From assembly GCF_009754905.2 (NCBI RefSeq), contig NZ_CP066775.1, positions 310,001 to 374,000 of the forward strand: 64,000 nucleotides of DNA, in the 5' to 3' direction. The translations under genes were made by a program, and so were the position numbers. The notes beneath the pieces were generated by a model, which searched no databases, was not told the DNA's origin, and was given only the letters and a program-made list of their open reading frames with translations. The stretch's first letter is position 1; each line of letters opens with the position of its first letter. The stretch comes from Mucilaginibacter ginkgonis (GTDB lineage: Bacteria; Bacteroidota; Bacteroidia; Sphingobacteriales; Sphingobacteriaceae). This document shows, piece after piece, positions 1 to 8,828 of this stretch.

Positions 1-198
1 TCCATTAAATCAGTTTTGAAAGAAGCAGAAAAACACATTGAGCGCAATTTCCCCGATACGATAAGCGAGAAAGAGCGGGATTTTTTGCAGGTCCACCGCC
101 CAAAGCAAAAGGTTACACTGGCAGGTGAAAAAATTTTAAGGGCTGACATTGATAAGCGGAAAACTTATTACACTGTAAAGCAGCATGTTTTTGAATAA
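1..198 (+). CDS. C-terminal end of an unrecognised protein
   Basis: The reading frame is open from the first base of the window and ends at 198, so this is the tail (about 65 residues) of a gene that begins outside. The tail is charged and ends in TYYTVKQHVFE. I see no domain I can name. It lies 14 bases before the flavin monooxygenase on the same strand, so the two may have been co-transcribed. A TTG near position 16 could act as a start, but the open frame through the window edge makes a truncated longer gene more likely. Confidence 0.5.
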   Translation, partial: SIKSVLKEAEKHIERNFPDTISEKERDFLQVHRPKQKVTLAGEKILRADIDKRKTYYTVKQHVFE

Positions 199-212
199 TA
201 CGAAATCTATAA

Positions 213-1463
213 ATGAATATTTCAATCGATACGCCTAAAAATAAAATGGAACAGGAAATTCTAGTTTCCGGAGCAAGTATTGCCGGCCTCACCGCAGCCT
301 ATTGGCTTCAAAAGGCGGGTTTTATTGTCACCGTTCTTGAGCGGGAACCTGCTTTGCGATTAGGCGGGCAAAATATAGATGTGAAAGGGCCTGGCTGGGA
401 GATTATCAAAATGATGGGCTTGGAGGAAAAGATCCGAAAGGCGAATACTACTGAGGTAGGAATTCAATTTTATAATACTGACCATAAACTTTTAGCTCAG
501 TTTCCTAAAAGTGAAGCAGCAAGTATGACACAGGAACTGGAAATTTTGCGCGGCGATCTTGTTCAGATTTTACATGACGAAATTAAAAACAACGTTAATT
601 TTATTTTCGGCGATTACATAAAAGTTGTAAACGACACCGATGCAGATGTAGAAATCACGTATAAAAGTGGCAACATTAAAAAATTTGCTTTTTTAATCAT
701 CGCAGAAGGCATTGGATCTTTAACCAGAGAACAAGTGTTTAAGAACGAAGTCACCTTTGCTTACTTGGGCATATATACCTGTTATTTTACTATTAGCAAA
801 AGTGATACTGACAGTCTCTGGGCACGTTGGTGTAATGCACCAGGAGGTGTAGTCATACTGATCAGACCAGATAACCATGGAACAACCAGGGTTTGTATTA
901 ATTTCCGGAGCTCAGAAAATGGTTACGAGGACTTGTCCACTAAAAAGAAAAAGGAGCTTCTTATATCGAAAATTGAAGGTATCGGATGGGAGGCCGCTCG
1001 TTTGGTAGGCGAGATTCGTAAAACAGATGACTTTTACCTGGATAGACTGAGTCAGGTTAAAGCCTGTAATTGGTCGCGCGGTAGAATTGTAATGACCGGC
1101 GACGCTGCATATTGTGTAACTCCTATCGGTGGGAGAGGAACAGATTTGGCTATCACCGGGCCATATATCATTGCAGGTGAGTTAAGCGAAAAGTAATCTT
1201 ACGCGCAAGCTTTTTCAAATTACGAAAAATTGTTACGTCCTTACGTTAAAAAAATTCAAAAGCGCCCACTTGGGGTGCCAAACTTAATTTATCCTTATTC
1301 CCGCCTTGGTGTGAGCATTTTAAATAAATTTTATTCATTCATAGGAAGTAAACCAGTAAAATTAATAACAAGATTCTTTAGCTTTAAGAGCACTAAAAGA
1401 CAATTCAATAGCGATTTTGAATTGCCACACTATGGAAAGTTTGCTGATCATGCAAATCATTAA
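213..1463 (+). pseudogene. FAD-dependent monooxygenase, interrupted by in-frame TAA
   Basis: The product resembles the PHBH/TetX-like class A flavoprotein monooxygenases. Near residue 19 there is an FAD-binding GxSIAG fold start (VSGASIAGLTAAYWL) followed by the ribose-binding acidic residue in LERE. Near residue 295 is the second FAD motif (MTGDAAYCVTPIGGRGTDLA). A TAA at 1194-1196 stops the frame after GELSEK, but the same frame continues immediately with SYAQAFSNYEKLLRPY and the conserved C-terminal helices to 1463. The total of about 415 residues matches the family length. A single substitution (for example CAA, AAA or GAA to TAA) explains the stop. The 327-residue product would lack the C-terminal helices. 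It is probably a recent pseudogene; a sequencing error is the alternative. Confidence 0.8.
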
Positions 1464-2581
1464 ATATCAAATCTGGAACTATTTGAGGTATCCTTCATAA
1501 GCTAAACTTTAAGCTACTTGTTAGAAATTTTCTATTTGATCTCTTCTGATACTAACGTTGTTAGGCACGCCGAATAAGTTTATTGCAGTAAGGACAAAAG
1601 GTTATTTTATTACTGAGACTACATTGAAAGGATTGGAAAGAGAATATGCCTGAACTACCGTAAGACATTAAGCAGGCGATAATCAATACCGTCAACGCTT
1701 ACCTGTTAGAAGAAAAGGCACCCAAGCGGCGATTATCTTAGCTATCTAACTATTATGGTTATGTAATATACAAAAAAGCAGTCCAATCTAGAACTGCCTT
1801 TAAGAACCGTTTAGAAACGGCTATTAACTGATGTGAAGCGTTTGGTGTTAAGCTTCGACACCTCGAAGATTTGAACCTGTCTCACCTAGTATTGACACTT
1901 ATCCTCTTCCAATGTTTACAGGATTGTTACGCGGATTATGGGTAAAAAAATGGCACCCCTTATAAGCAAAAAAGGAATGCCATTTAACAACTTTACGAAA
2001 CTCATTTTAATGACAATCTCACTCAAAAATGGTTTTGTCCCAAAGAGTATATAGTTACCGAATCCCGCTGAAAGCGGTTCCGAAAAAGCAATATGTTTAA
2101 GTGAAGCGTGATTGCGTTTATAAATAAGCTACACTCGAGTGATTAAGGGTACTAAGCATCCCACGACCCTTATTCCAAATCACGCCTAGCCAAACTTAAT
2201 TGTATGTATTACCCATGGTGCCTCGCTTGCATAAATCAGCGTTAACTTTTGGTAGTGCTGATATGAAACTTATCGGCTGTAATTATGGATAATGAAAAGT
2301 GACGGGTCAAATAGTTGAAAGAAAAGCCACCCTCGCGGCGGCTGTTTTCTCAACTTCTACCTAAGATTTAAAATTCTAATATACAACAATTGCACTCCTT
2401 AGCGCAAAAACATGAGCCCTAAAATTTTGAAACTCACTCTCGCGCAAATCCAACTTTAAACAATTCTGTTCTAAGCTCGAATCATTTACCTATATCGGTT
2501 AACTATTACTTGACTGAGGTTTGCTTGCTATTAATGTTGGGAAGTTTGAGAATAATTATAACGTAACTTAACGATAGAAGA
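1464..2581. other. Long region without a supported gene
   Basis: About 1.1 kb without an open frame of useful length on either strand. Short stretches such as 1650-1830 look like decayed coding sequence (a frame reading DIKQAIINTVNAYLLEEKAP, then a stop and further open pieces), but I cannot assign a family. A weak GC-rich hairpin lies near 2327-2354 (agccacc...gcggct). It is probably degraded accessory DNA between the broken monooxygenase and the sialidase. Confidence 0.5.
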
Positions 2582-2614
2582 TTTGTTTTTATGTAGAACA
2601 TAACTATATATTTG
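2582..2614 (+). promoter_or_regulatory. Bacteroidetes-type promoter of the sialidase gene
   Basis: A TTTG at 2582-2585 and a TATATTTG at 2607-2614, 21 bases apart, match the Bacteroidetes sigma consensus (TTTG at -33 and TAnnTTTG at -7). The start codon of the sialidase lies 55 bases downstream. A diverged copy of this leader occurs at 48567-48700. Confidence 0.6.
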
Positions 2615-2669
2615 TTCACCGATTATATAGTACGCGTCTCCTACAACTTAAATTTCTAAATGCTACATC

Positions 2670-3932
2670 ATGAAAAAAACTGCACTAAAAGTATTGCAGG
2701 CGTCCTTTATTATGGGCTGCTTAGTAATTGTAATGGGTTGCAAAAAAAGCCCGTTGAATTCTGCAACTTCAGAGAATGTATCCGTTAACAATCCGGTCAA
2801 AGGCACAAATGCTGTCACGACCACATCTTCAGATCCTACCTACCAACGGATCTTTGTAGGAGGCACAGGCGGTTACCATTCTTACCGGATACCGTCCATC
2901 ATCAAAACAACTGCCGGAACTCTTATTGCCTTTGCAGAGGGGCGTGTGTCCAGCAATGAAGATTACGGAAACATAGACATTGTTTTTAAACGTTCTACAG
3001 ATAACGGCGCAACCTGGGGATCAATGGGCGTTGCTGTAGGTACGGGTACCAGCACATTTGCCCAAGGTACCTGCGGCAATCCTACTGCAGTTGTTGACCA
3101 AAGCAATGGTAAGATATGGCTTTTTATGAGTTGGAACGACTTTGGCAAAAACCAAAACGGCGATGATGGCAAAACGAAAATTGGTGTAGGCGACCGGCCT
3201 GTGTATATGCTTTACAGCACAAACGATGGTGTAAGTTGGTCAACCCCGGTTAATATGACTGCTACTTTACAACCTGCCGGAACAGCATTTGACGCCATGG
3301 GTCCCGGTATTGGGATTCAAACAACAATTAATAATGCGGGGAGGTTAATTATACCCGCTACCAGCCGTAATATCTACAGTGATGACCATGGCGATACCTG
3401 GAGCTATGCCAGCACTCCCGGCGGTACGAGTGAATCAACAATTGTGGAACTTGCTAACGGAAGTTTCTACAGAAATGACCGTCCCACACTTTCAAACTGG
3501 AACGCGCATAAAAGACGTTGGATATCTACAGGACAATCACTTACAAGCTTTGCACCGTTTACCTTCGCCGACGATTCCTTATTGGATCCGCGCATGGAGG
3601 GGTCAATGCTACGCTATAATTTAAGCGAACCTAAACGAATACTTTTTCTAAACTCTGCAAGCACGGTTACCCGCCTTAATATGCGCATTCGTATCAGTTA
3701 TGATGAAGGGCAATCATGGCAAATAAGCCGCCGCGTCTATGACTACCTTACTACGACTCAGGAACATGACCAGGGCAAAGGCGGCTATTCAAGTATGGTA
3801 AAGACGGCCGATCTTAGGATAGGCGCTTTAATAGAAAACAACGACGCCGTGGGCGATGATACCGGCCACCAGTCAATTGAATTTGTTAAGTTTGGTTTAG
3901 CCTGGGTAATTAACGGGCAAACAGAACCGTAA
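2670..3932 (+). CDS. Exo-alpha-sialidase lipoprotein (GH33 type)
   Basis: A 420-residue secreted hydrolase predicted to release terminal sialic acids from glycans. The N-terminus is a lipoprotein signal peptide with a lipobox ending in Cys (VIVMGC, about residue 24), so it should be anchored in the envelope. The catalytic domain starts near residue 55: a YRIP motif (YRIPSIIKT) supplies the arginine-triad Arg, and four Asp-box repeats follow (STDNGATW, STNDGVSW, YSDDHGDTW, SYDEGQSW), the hallmark of six-bladed sialidase propellers. The length is normal for a single-domain GH33 enzyme without a lectin domain. It stands alone with its own promoter and a terminator at 4033. Substrate specificity cannot be read from sequence. 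Confidence 0.9.
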   Translation: MKKTALKVLQASFIMGCLVIVMGCKKSPLNSATSENVSVNNPVKGTNAVTTTSSDPTYQRIFVGGTGGYHSYRIPSIIKTTAGTLIAFAEGRVSSNEDYGNIDIVFKRSTDNGATWGSMGVAVGTGTSTFAQGTCGNPTAVVDQSNGKIWLFMSWNDFGKNQNGDDGKTKIGVGDRPVYMLYSTNDGVSWSTPVNMTATLQPAGTAFDAMGPGIGIQTTINNAGRLIIPATSRNIYSDDHGDTWSYASTPGGTSESTIVELANGSFYRNDRPTLSNWNAHKRRWISTGQSLTSFAPFTFADDSLLDPRMEGSMLRYNLSEPKRILFLNSASTVTRLNMRIRISYDEGQSWQISRRVYDYLTTTQEHDQGKGGYSSMVKTADLRIGALIENNDAVGDDTGHQSIEFVKFGLAWVINGQTEP

Positions 3933-4032
3933 TTGCAACGATAAGAAGCAAAGTTTTAAAGCCTGCTTGAAAAAAAGAGAACTTTTAAAAAAATCGTTTG
4001 TCTGGTGTTTAGTAATTTTTCATAAAAGAGGG

Positions 4033-4064
4033 TGGCGCCGTGTGTTTTACCGGCGCCATTCTTC
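4033..4064 (+). terminator. Rho-independent terminator after the sialidase
   Basis: An 8-base perfect stem (tggcgccg / cggcgcca) around a 10-base loop, followed by ttcttctatt. It lies 100 bases after the sialidase stop. The T tract is imperfect. Confidence 0.6.
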
Positions 4065-4230
4065 TATTCTGGTTATGATGTATTTTTATTGGCAGTTTTT
4101 GGTGACGTAGTAGACTAAACTCAGAACATCCTACGCATACTAAAAAAGAATATTTCAATCATGAAGCTATACTACAGATTGTCGCTAATTGAATGATCAC
4201 TGACTAACTACATCTCTGAATTAGTACAGG

Positions 4231-4524
4231 TCAATAGGTCTTGGCAATTTTGTCAACAACTTCTTGTACTTTATTGTATTCCACTTCGAATATTATTCCT
4301 TCATTTCCTATCACAAACTTAAAAACAGGAACATCGTCATCTGTAAGCACAAATTCACCCGAAAAGCGGTTGTCTTTTATGATGAGCGTAAATTGACCTG
4401 TGTAATCGTTTGTAAAATGAATGTCAAGGGTTACATGGCTATGGCGGTAATGTTTAGGTAAAGTGGATCTTATGCCTTCCATCAGCAGCTTTTGATAATT
4501 AATTTTACCCCCAAATTTTTCCAT
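4231..4524 (-). CDS. Hypothetical protein, 97 residues
   Basis: I do not recognise this protein. It begins MEKFGGKINYQKLL and contains alternating hydrophobic strands (HVTLDIHF, GQFTLIIKD, FSGEFVLTDD, FKFVIGNEGIIFEVEY), which suggests a small beta-rich cytoplasmic domain ending in a helix. No signal peptide or membrane segment is seen. It stands alone on the minus strand between two plus-strand genes. A 65-residue frame on the opposite strand looks like a shadow. Confidence 0.55.
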   Translation of the reverse strand: MEKFGGKINYQKLLMEGIRSTLPKHYRHSHVTLDIHFTNDYTGQFTLIIKDNRFSGEFVLTDDDVPVFKFVIGNEGIIFEVEYNKVQEVVDKIAKTY

Positions 4525-4683
4525 AGGAAGTTTAATGTATTTGTCTATATCTTCCGAAGCGGCAGATTATACCTACCCAATCCCCAAAAGCGTGTATTCG
4601 CAGTCTGATGGGACTTATAATTAAAGATTGAATTATTATTTGAAAAATACTATAATAGCTTACTTAATTATTAGCCCTTATTT

Positions 4684-5994
4684 ATGTTCGGAAACAATCT
4701 GTCTTTTTTTCAAAAACTGGGAATAGGATTAGTGGTGAGTGTGATTATAGTTTTTGTAATCACTTATATATCTTATACCAATTTAGAAAAATTAAATGAA
4801 GAACACCGCGCTACTAATCATTCACAAGAAGTCATAAAGGATGCTACGGATTTATTGCAGACGGTAACTGATGCAGAAACTGCGGCGCGAGGATATTTTG
4901 GTACAAGGCAACCTGTGTTTGTAGAATCATTCAAAAATGCAGTGTCTCACATTGATCCATTATTCAGTCAGTTGTCGGAGAATGCAGGCGATGATATTGA
5001 AACCAAGAGGTTAATATCCTCATTAAGTATTCACCTGGAATTGAAAAAAACAGCTATGAATAGCTACGTTGTCCAGCGCCAGGATGCCGGTGCGAATATG
5101 AGCTTGTCTTCGGATAAAGTTATGAGGGGTAAGGCAGAAATGGATCTTATTAGGAATTACATTACTCAGATAACCCAGAAAGAAAAAATAAGTCTTATAC
5201 GACGTCAAAATGAATCGGAGGATGCGTCATCTTCATCATTTAACTGGTTAATTGTCGGCTCTTTAATGTTTCTCATTGTAATTGGTTTATTGTTTTATTA
5301 CATATTTAAAACTTTCACTCAAAAGCTACAGATTGAAAAGAAAGTCATACAATCCAAAGACGAGTTGGAGGATGTTTTAAATCTCAACCGTTATCACAAC
5401 TGGCTTTTAGAGGGCTTAAAACATTTGGCAGAAGAGATGCAAGGCCAAACCAGCAAAGAAAATTTATGTGCAATCGTACTGAAAGAGCTTTTGTTTTATA
5501 CCGCAGGTATATCCGGAACATTTTACCTATTTGATAAAAAAAATAGCCTGCTGACCTATTGCGCAAGTCATGCGGTCAGCGCGATTGACGAGATACGCAA
5601 AGAGATTAGAATGTCTGAAACCTGGTTAGGACAAGTCGCAGTTTCAGGAAATTCAAAAATTATTGAAAGGAAAATTAATGCTAACATTGCATTTTCTACA
5701 TCAATTGTACAAAGGGAACTACCTTATGTGATCATTGTGCCAATTTTTTATGAGGAAAGTCTTGAGGGTGTTATTGAATTAGGGTATTGGGACAAAATCG
5801 ATGATTCGAAAATCGAATTTATTAATTCCACCACTAATCGTATTGGCGTCAGCCTCCATAATATGAAATCGAAGACTGAACTTGAATCTTTATTATTAGA
5901 AATACAACAGCAAAAAGAGGAATTGCAAGTTCAAGAGGAAGAGCTTCGGGAAGTGAATGAGCAATTACGTCTTCAGATTAACACTAAAATATAG
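4684..5994 (+). CDS. CHASE3-GAF membrane sensor protein lacking a kinase domain
   Basis: Residues 10-30 form a transmembrane helix. A periplasmic CHASE3 domain follows (the characteristic DAETAARGYF near residue 62), then a second transmembrane helix (WLIVGSLMFLIVIGLLFYYIF, about 188-210), a GAF domain (about 245-395) and a coiled coil rich in Q, E and L (QQKEELQVQEEELREVNEQL). In related hybrid histidine kinases this coiled coil leads into HisKA and HATPase domains. Here a stop follows directly and no kinase domain is found downstream. It may be a truncated kinase or a stand-alone sensor that works with a separate partner. Confidence 0.8.
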   Translation: MFGNNLSFFQKLGIGLVVSVIIVFVITYISYTNLEKLNEEHRATNHSQEVIKDATDLLQTVTDAETAARGYFGTRQPVFVESFKNAVSHIDPLFSQLSENAGDDIETKRLISSLSIHLELKKTAMNSYVVQRQDAGANMSLSSDKVMRGKAEMDLIRNYITQITQKEKISLIRRQNESEDASSSSFNWLIVGSLMFLIVIGLLFYYIFKTFTQKLQIEKKVIQSKDELEDVLNLNRYHNWLLEGLKHLAEEMQGQTSKENLCAIVLKELLFYTAGISGTFYLFDKKNSLLTYCASHAVSAIDEIRKEIRMSETWLGQVAVSGNSKIIERKINANIAFSTSIVQRELPYVIIVPIFYEESLEGVIELGYWDKIDDSKIEFINSTTNRIGVSLHNMKSKTELESLLLEIQQQKEELQVQEEELREVNEQLRLQINTKI

Positions 5995-6225
5995 CAGGAT
6001 TTTGTCCACTTAATAAATATAGATCCTTCATCGGCTTCAAGCTATAGTCGAAGAGGCAGATTGCTTGTAAATCTACCTATTGCCTCAATAATACCAGACA
6101 GAAGTGCATGGTTTTGACTTAGTTATTTGACAAATTGATTTGTCACGTAGATTAATAAATCATGGTCGGAAAAGGTTTTCAAACCAATTGAACATAACGG
6201 TGTTGAATAGACTAAATACTACCAA

Positions 6226-6678
6226 ATGGGAACAACAGAAAAAACAAGCGTGTTAAACGACCTAATTGAAATTAACAATGATCGCGTAGCAGGGTTTGAA
6301 AAAGCCCTTGGCGATATTAAAGACGAGAACATCGATCTTAAAGCAGTATTCGAAGAGTTTGCAGCTCAAAGCCGCAAATACAGCCAGGAGTTGGCAGCAT
6401 TAGTTGGCGCTAATGCAGGCGAAGTAGAAACCGGCAACAGTATAGCAGGCACCCTACACCGTGCATGGATAGATGTTAAGTCAATCTTCGGTGACAACGG
6501 CCGTGAAGGCATCTTGAATGAAGCAGAGCGCGGTGAAGATGCTATCAAGAAAGCGTACAAAGACGCGCTTACCGATGGCGGCTTGAGCAGTGATGCGTAC
6601 AGTCTCGTAGCTGAACAATCTCAAGGCATCAACCGTGGCCACGATACTATCAAAGCGTTGAGAGACGCTTCGAAGTAA
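6226..6678 (+). CDS. PA2169-family four-helix-bundle protein (DUF2383), copy 1
   Basis: A 150-residue all-helical protein matching the DUF2383/PA2169 family, ferritin-like four-helix bundles often linked to stress responses in Sphingobacteria; the biochemical role is not established. It has no signal peptide. By eye 136 of 150 residues are identical to the protein encoded at 48029-48481 on the other strand. It is the first gene of a six-gene block that occurs inverted at 42.4-48.5 kb. A terminator follows at 6696. Confidence 0.85.
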   Translation: MGTTEKTSVLNDLIEINNDRVAGFEKALGDIKDENIDLKAVFEEFAAQSRKYSQELAALVGANAGEVETGNSIAGTLHRAWIDVKSIFGDNGREGILNEAERGEDAIKKAYKDALTDGGLSSDAYSLVAEQSQGINRGHDTIKALRDASK

Positions 6679-6695
6679 GTAAGAACAATTTGTTT

Positions 6696-6726
6696 TAAAA
6701 GAGCGGCTTTCGGGCGCTTTTTTTTG
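6696..6726 (+). terminator. Rho-independent terminator after DUF2383 gene copy 1
   Basis: A hairpin with agcg/cgct stem, extendable through flanking A and T runs, followed by eight or more T residues, about 20 bases after the stop codon. The second gene copy has a comparable hairpin at 47981-48006. Confidence 0.7.
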
Positions 6727-6853
6727 TGCCTATTTTCGTGGCAAGTAATATCGTGTTGAACTTCAACAACAATCCCACCTTAAATTAACAATTTTTCTAC
6801 TGCGGAAATATTTGGCCTACAATTTGCATCCATAAATCTTTTAAGGTTGGATT

Positions 6854-7081
6854 ATGGAAGTGATGTGCAAGATTGGCAATGACATTAAGCCCTTAGACGT
6901 CGAGCGAGAAGATTCGAATTTGAATGAATGGAATGTTTATGATCATCTTAACATTATAGCGAAACTGGCGTGTTGGGGAGAGATCAATGGGCTTCAAGTT
7001 TGGGGAAGTAAAATCCCAACCAGTCTTACGGAGGAGCAAATTTATTGGATCGGTGTTCAAATCAGCGCGGCGGCAGCATAA
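6854..7081 (+). CDS. Conserved hypothetical protein, 75 residues, copy 1
   Basis: A small soluble protein of unknown function with a central LACWGEINGLQVWGSKIP segment and a C-terminal LTEEQIYWIGVQIS. By eye 61 of 75 positions are identical to the product at 47624-47851, so coding selection is supported. It is followed after 10 bases by the 133-residue membrane protein gene, and the same 10-base spacing is kept in the second copy, which indicates a two-gene transcription unit. Confidence 0.75.
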   Translation: MEVMCKIGNDIKPLDVEREDSNLNEWNVYDHLNIIAKLACWGEINGLQVWGSKIPTSLTEEQIYWIGVQISAAAA

Positions 7082-7091
7082 GTCAGTTTAA

Positions 7092-7493
7092 ATGGGCTCA
7101 GATACTAATTATTACCCTGTTCAATCACAACGACGTTTCAATCACAACGCGTCTTTTGGCGGCTCAATTCTGATATTACTATTTTTGATAACGATGCTTT
7201 GCTTCATATTTTTTGCAATGCACCCTATACGATCTACAGGTGAACCCGTCAAGATTAATAAGGCAGTCGAACTAAAATCGGACCTTGTGGTAAACTACGC
7301 TAACGAAGACCTGACGGTTTTAAGGTCAGATCTAAGAAAGGACGGATGGTTATATCTAGAAGTACCCGATGAAAGGTATTCTAATCAGGCTCAGAAGTAT
7401 ATAAATATTGCCAGGAAAGTAAGGGCTTCAGATATTGTGGCTGTCAAAGTTCTCTCGACCGATAAAGAAACACTTGGCATCGCCTTTTATTAG
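7092..7493 (+). CDS. Single-pass membrane protein, 133 residues, copy 1
   Basis: One transmembrane helix near residues 25-45 (ILILLFLITMLCFIFFAMHP) follows a short polar N-terminus. The rest is an extracytoplasmic or cytoplasmic domain of about 85 residues with the conserved phrase STDKETLGIAFY at its end. The paralogue at 47212-47613 has exactly the same length. The function is not known to me. It is probably translated with the 75-residue gene just upstream. Confidence 0.75.
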   Translation: MGSDTNYYPVQSQRRFNHNASFGGSILILLFLITMLCFIFFAMHPIRSTGEPVKINKAVELKSDLVVNYANEDLTVLRSDLRKDGWLYLEVPDERYSNQAQKYINIARKVRASDIVAVKVLSTDKETLGIAFY

Positions 7494-7653
7494 GTATGGC
7501 CGCCAACAAAAATGCCAGCAACTAGGCTGGCAGGATCGGCTCGAACTAACTATCAACTTTCATCTGGTGTCACACCAAATTCATTTGCCCAATACTCGTA
7601 GTCTTTATCATCTAAATCCTCGATTTTCTGAGGCTTACCCTGTTCATCCATAT

Positions 7654-7839
7654 TTAAGGTTTTTTCTTAGTCATGGCCTTCTTGCTAGTGCTGTAACGCA
7701 TATCGGGCGTACCATCCTTTTTCAAATGTTTGTTCTCGTTATAGCGCTTGTCAGGCTTGCCTGATTTGGTCATGTGCTGCTGGGCGAATGTGCTAAAGCT
7801 AAACAGCACTAAGGCGATAATAGTGATCAGTTTTTTCAT
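7654..7839 (-). CDS. Small secreted lysine-rich protein, copy 1
   Basis: A 61-residue protein with an N-terminal signal peptide (KKLITIIALVLFSFSTFA, probable cleavage before QQHM). The mature part is short and strongly basic, with two related phrases, KSGKPDKRYNENK and KKDGTPDMRY, that look like an internal repeat. The family recurs in Bacteroidota as small exported proteins of unknown role. A paralogue is at 43566-43736. It lies on the strand opposite to the flanking block genes, an arrangement kept in the second copy. Confidence 0.8.
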   Translation of the reverse strand: MKKLITIIALVLFSFSTFAQQHMTKSGKPDKRYNENKHLKKDGTPDMRYSTSKKAMTKKKP

Positions 7840-7902
7840 GGCTTAAATTTCTATAAAAACTTGGCTGACAGGGAAATGTTTTAAGCGATTCAACCATTAA
7901 TC

Positions 7903-8055
7903 CTATTTCTTTTTCGAGGCGTCGAATTTTGATCTTTCAATGATAACAGCGTTTTCATTAATTAGGCGCTTTGCGTAGTCTAATTGTCGCCTAACAAATT
8001 CTACTTGCTTGGTGATGCTGTCAACCGGCGGCTTTTTGTAGTCATTGTAACCCAT
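7903..8055 (-). CDS. Short conserved protein, 50 residues, copy 1
   Basis: A 50-residue frame starting MGYNDYKKPPVDSI and ending in KFDASKKK. It is supported by a paralogue of identical length at 43351-43503, which shares YNDYKK, VEFVR, QL-YAK and ENA--IE-SK. Conservation at protein level between copies that differ in DNA argues that it is a real gene. It is helical and charged with no signal peptide, and the function is unknown. It lies upstream of, and on the same strand as, the secreted 61-residue protein gene. Confidence 0.65.
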   Translation of the reverse strand: MGYNDYKKPPVDSITKQVEFVRRQLDYAKRLINENAVIIERSKFDASKKK

Positions 8056-8399
8056 AACTTTTTCGTTACAAATTGCGTGCTAAAAATACTTTAAAGATTT
8101 ACAAACAACTATCATTGAACAGTAGTTATACGCATTAGTAATTTTCATAAGCTGTTAGTTATTACAGTGAAGCCCGGGCTTTTAGTAATTCCCGGGCTTT
8201 TTTTACCTGTGAGAAGATCCTCTGTTAAGGCAAAGCTAGGGTCTTGATAGCGTAGGAACATCCAAAATACAACCATGGATGTTTTAACATTATTGTTGTA
8301 ACTTTGTGACATCGACCTCATGCGTAGGGTATCAACATTTTCAGATGTGTTTTAATTAGCTCACAACAATCGGCTAATATTTTCATCCCTACATTAATT
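8056..8399. other. Intergenic region with an orphan hairpin
   Basis: No reading frame of note. The region contains the terminator-like hairpin at 8170-8204 and must hold the divergent promoters of the 50-residue gene (minus strand) and the receiver-like gene (plus strand). I did not find a clear TAnnTTTG box. Confidence 0.5.
8170..8204 (+). terminator. Strong orphan Rho-independent terminator
   Basis: A perfect stem agcccggg / cccgggct with a 12-base loop followed by seven T residues. No plus-strand gene ends just before it; the nearest upstream plus-strand gene ends at 7493. It may terminate a small RNA that starts in 8056-8160, or it may be a block against read-through into the receiver-like gene. 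Confidence 0.65.
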
Positions 8400-8780
8400 A
8401 TGGCTCACGTACTAATCATTGAAACCACAGAGATTGCAGCTGTTCTGGATTTTCTTTTAAAGGAAGATGGCCATACTACCACAATTTTTGATGCGGTAAA
8501 CGATATCCGTCACGTTGCTGCGATTATTCCAGATGTGATGTTTATCCATGAACGAAACTTGGTAGGTTTTTCCGGTAGCGAGATTGTACGACAACTTAAG
8601 TCTTTTGAATCTACTAAGAACATAAAAACTGTGCTGTTGTCTACGAGTCCTGATATAAAACAACAGTTTATGGACGCCCGCGCGGATGCGTATTTGCCAA
8701 AGCCATTTGACATTGACCAGATACCACTTCTAATGCGGAGGCTGGTGCCGGCATCGAAAGTTATAGACCCATTAATTTAA
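8400..8780 (+). CDS. Receiver-like protein without phosphoacceptor Asp, copy 1
   Basis: A stand-alone CheY-like fold of 126 residues. The beta-1 strand reads HVLIIET where receivers carry two acidic residues, and the beta-3 phrase PDVMFIHERN has His50 at the place of the phosphorylated Asp (compare PDLILLD). The switch Ser/Thr (LLSTS) and the conserved Lys (YLPKPFD) remain. It should therefore not be phosphorylated in the usual way and may signal by binding. The paralogue at 42447-42794 shows the same His. It is the last gene of the duplicated block. Confidence 0.8.
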   Translation: MAHVLIIETTEIAAVLDFLLKEDGHTTTIFDAVNDIRHVAAIIPDVMFIHERNLVGFSGSEIVRQLKSFESTKNIKTVLLSTSPDIKQQFMDARADAYLPKPFDIDQIPLLMRRLVPASKVIDPLI

Positions 8781-8828
8781 ACCTGTAAAAAGGCCAACCT
8801 AATTGCTGGACGCCTTTTGAAACTTAAC

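Noticed and set aside
3379..3624. 81-residue frame inside the sialidase gene
   Set aside because: It is an alternate frame of a gene with clear Asp-box and YRIP motifs.
7435..7764. 109-residue plus-strand frame
   Set aside because: It overlaps the end of the 133-residue gene and lies opposite the secreted Lys-rich protein gene, which has a signal peptide and a paralogue.
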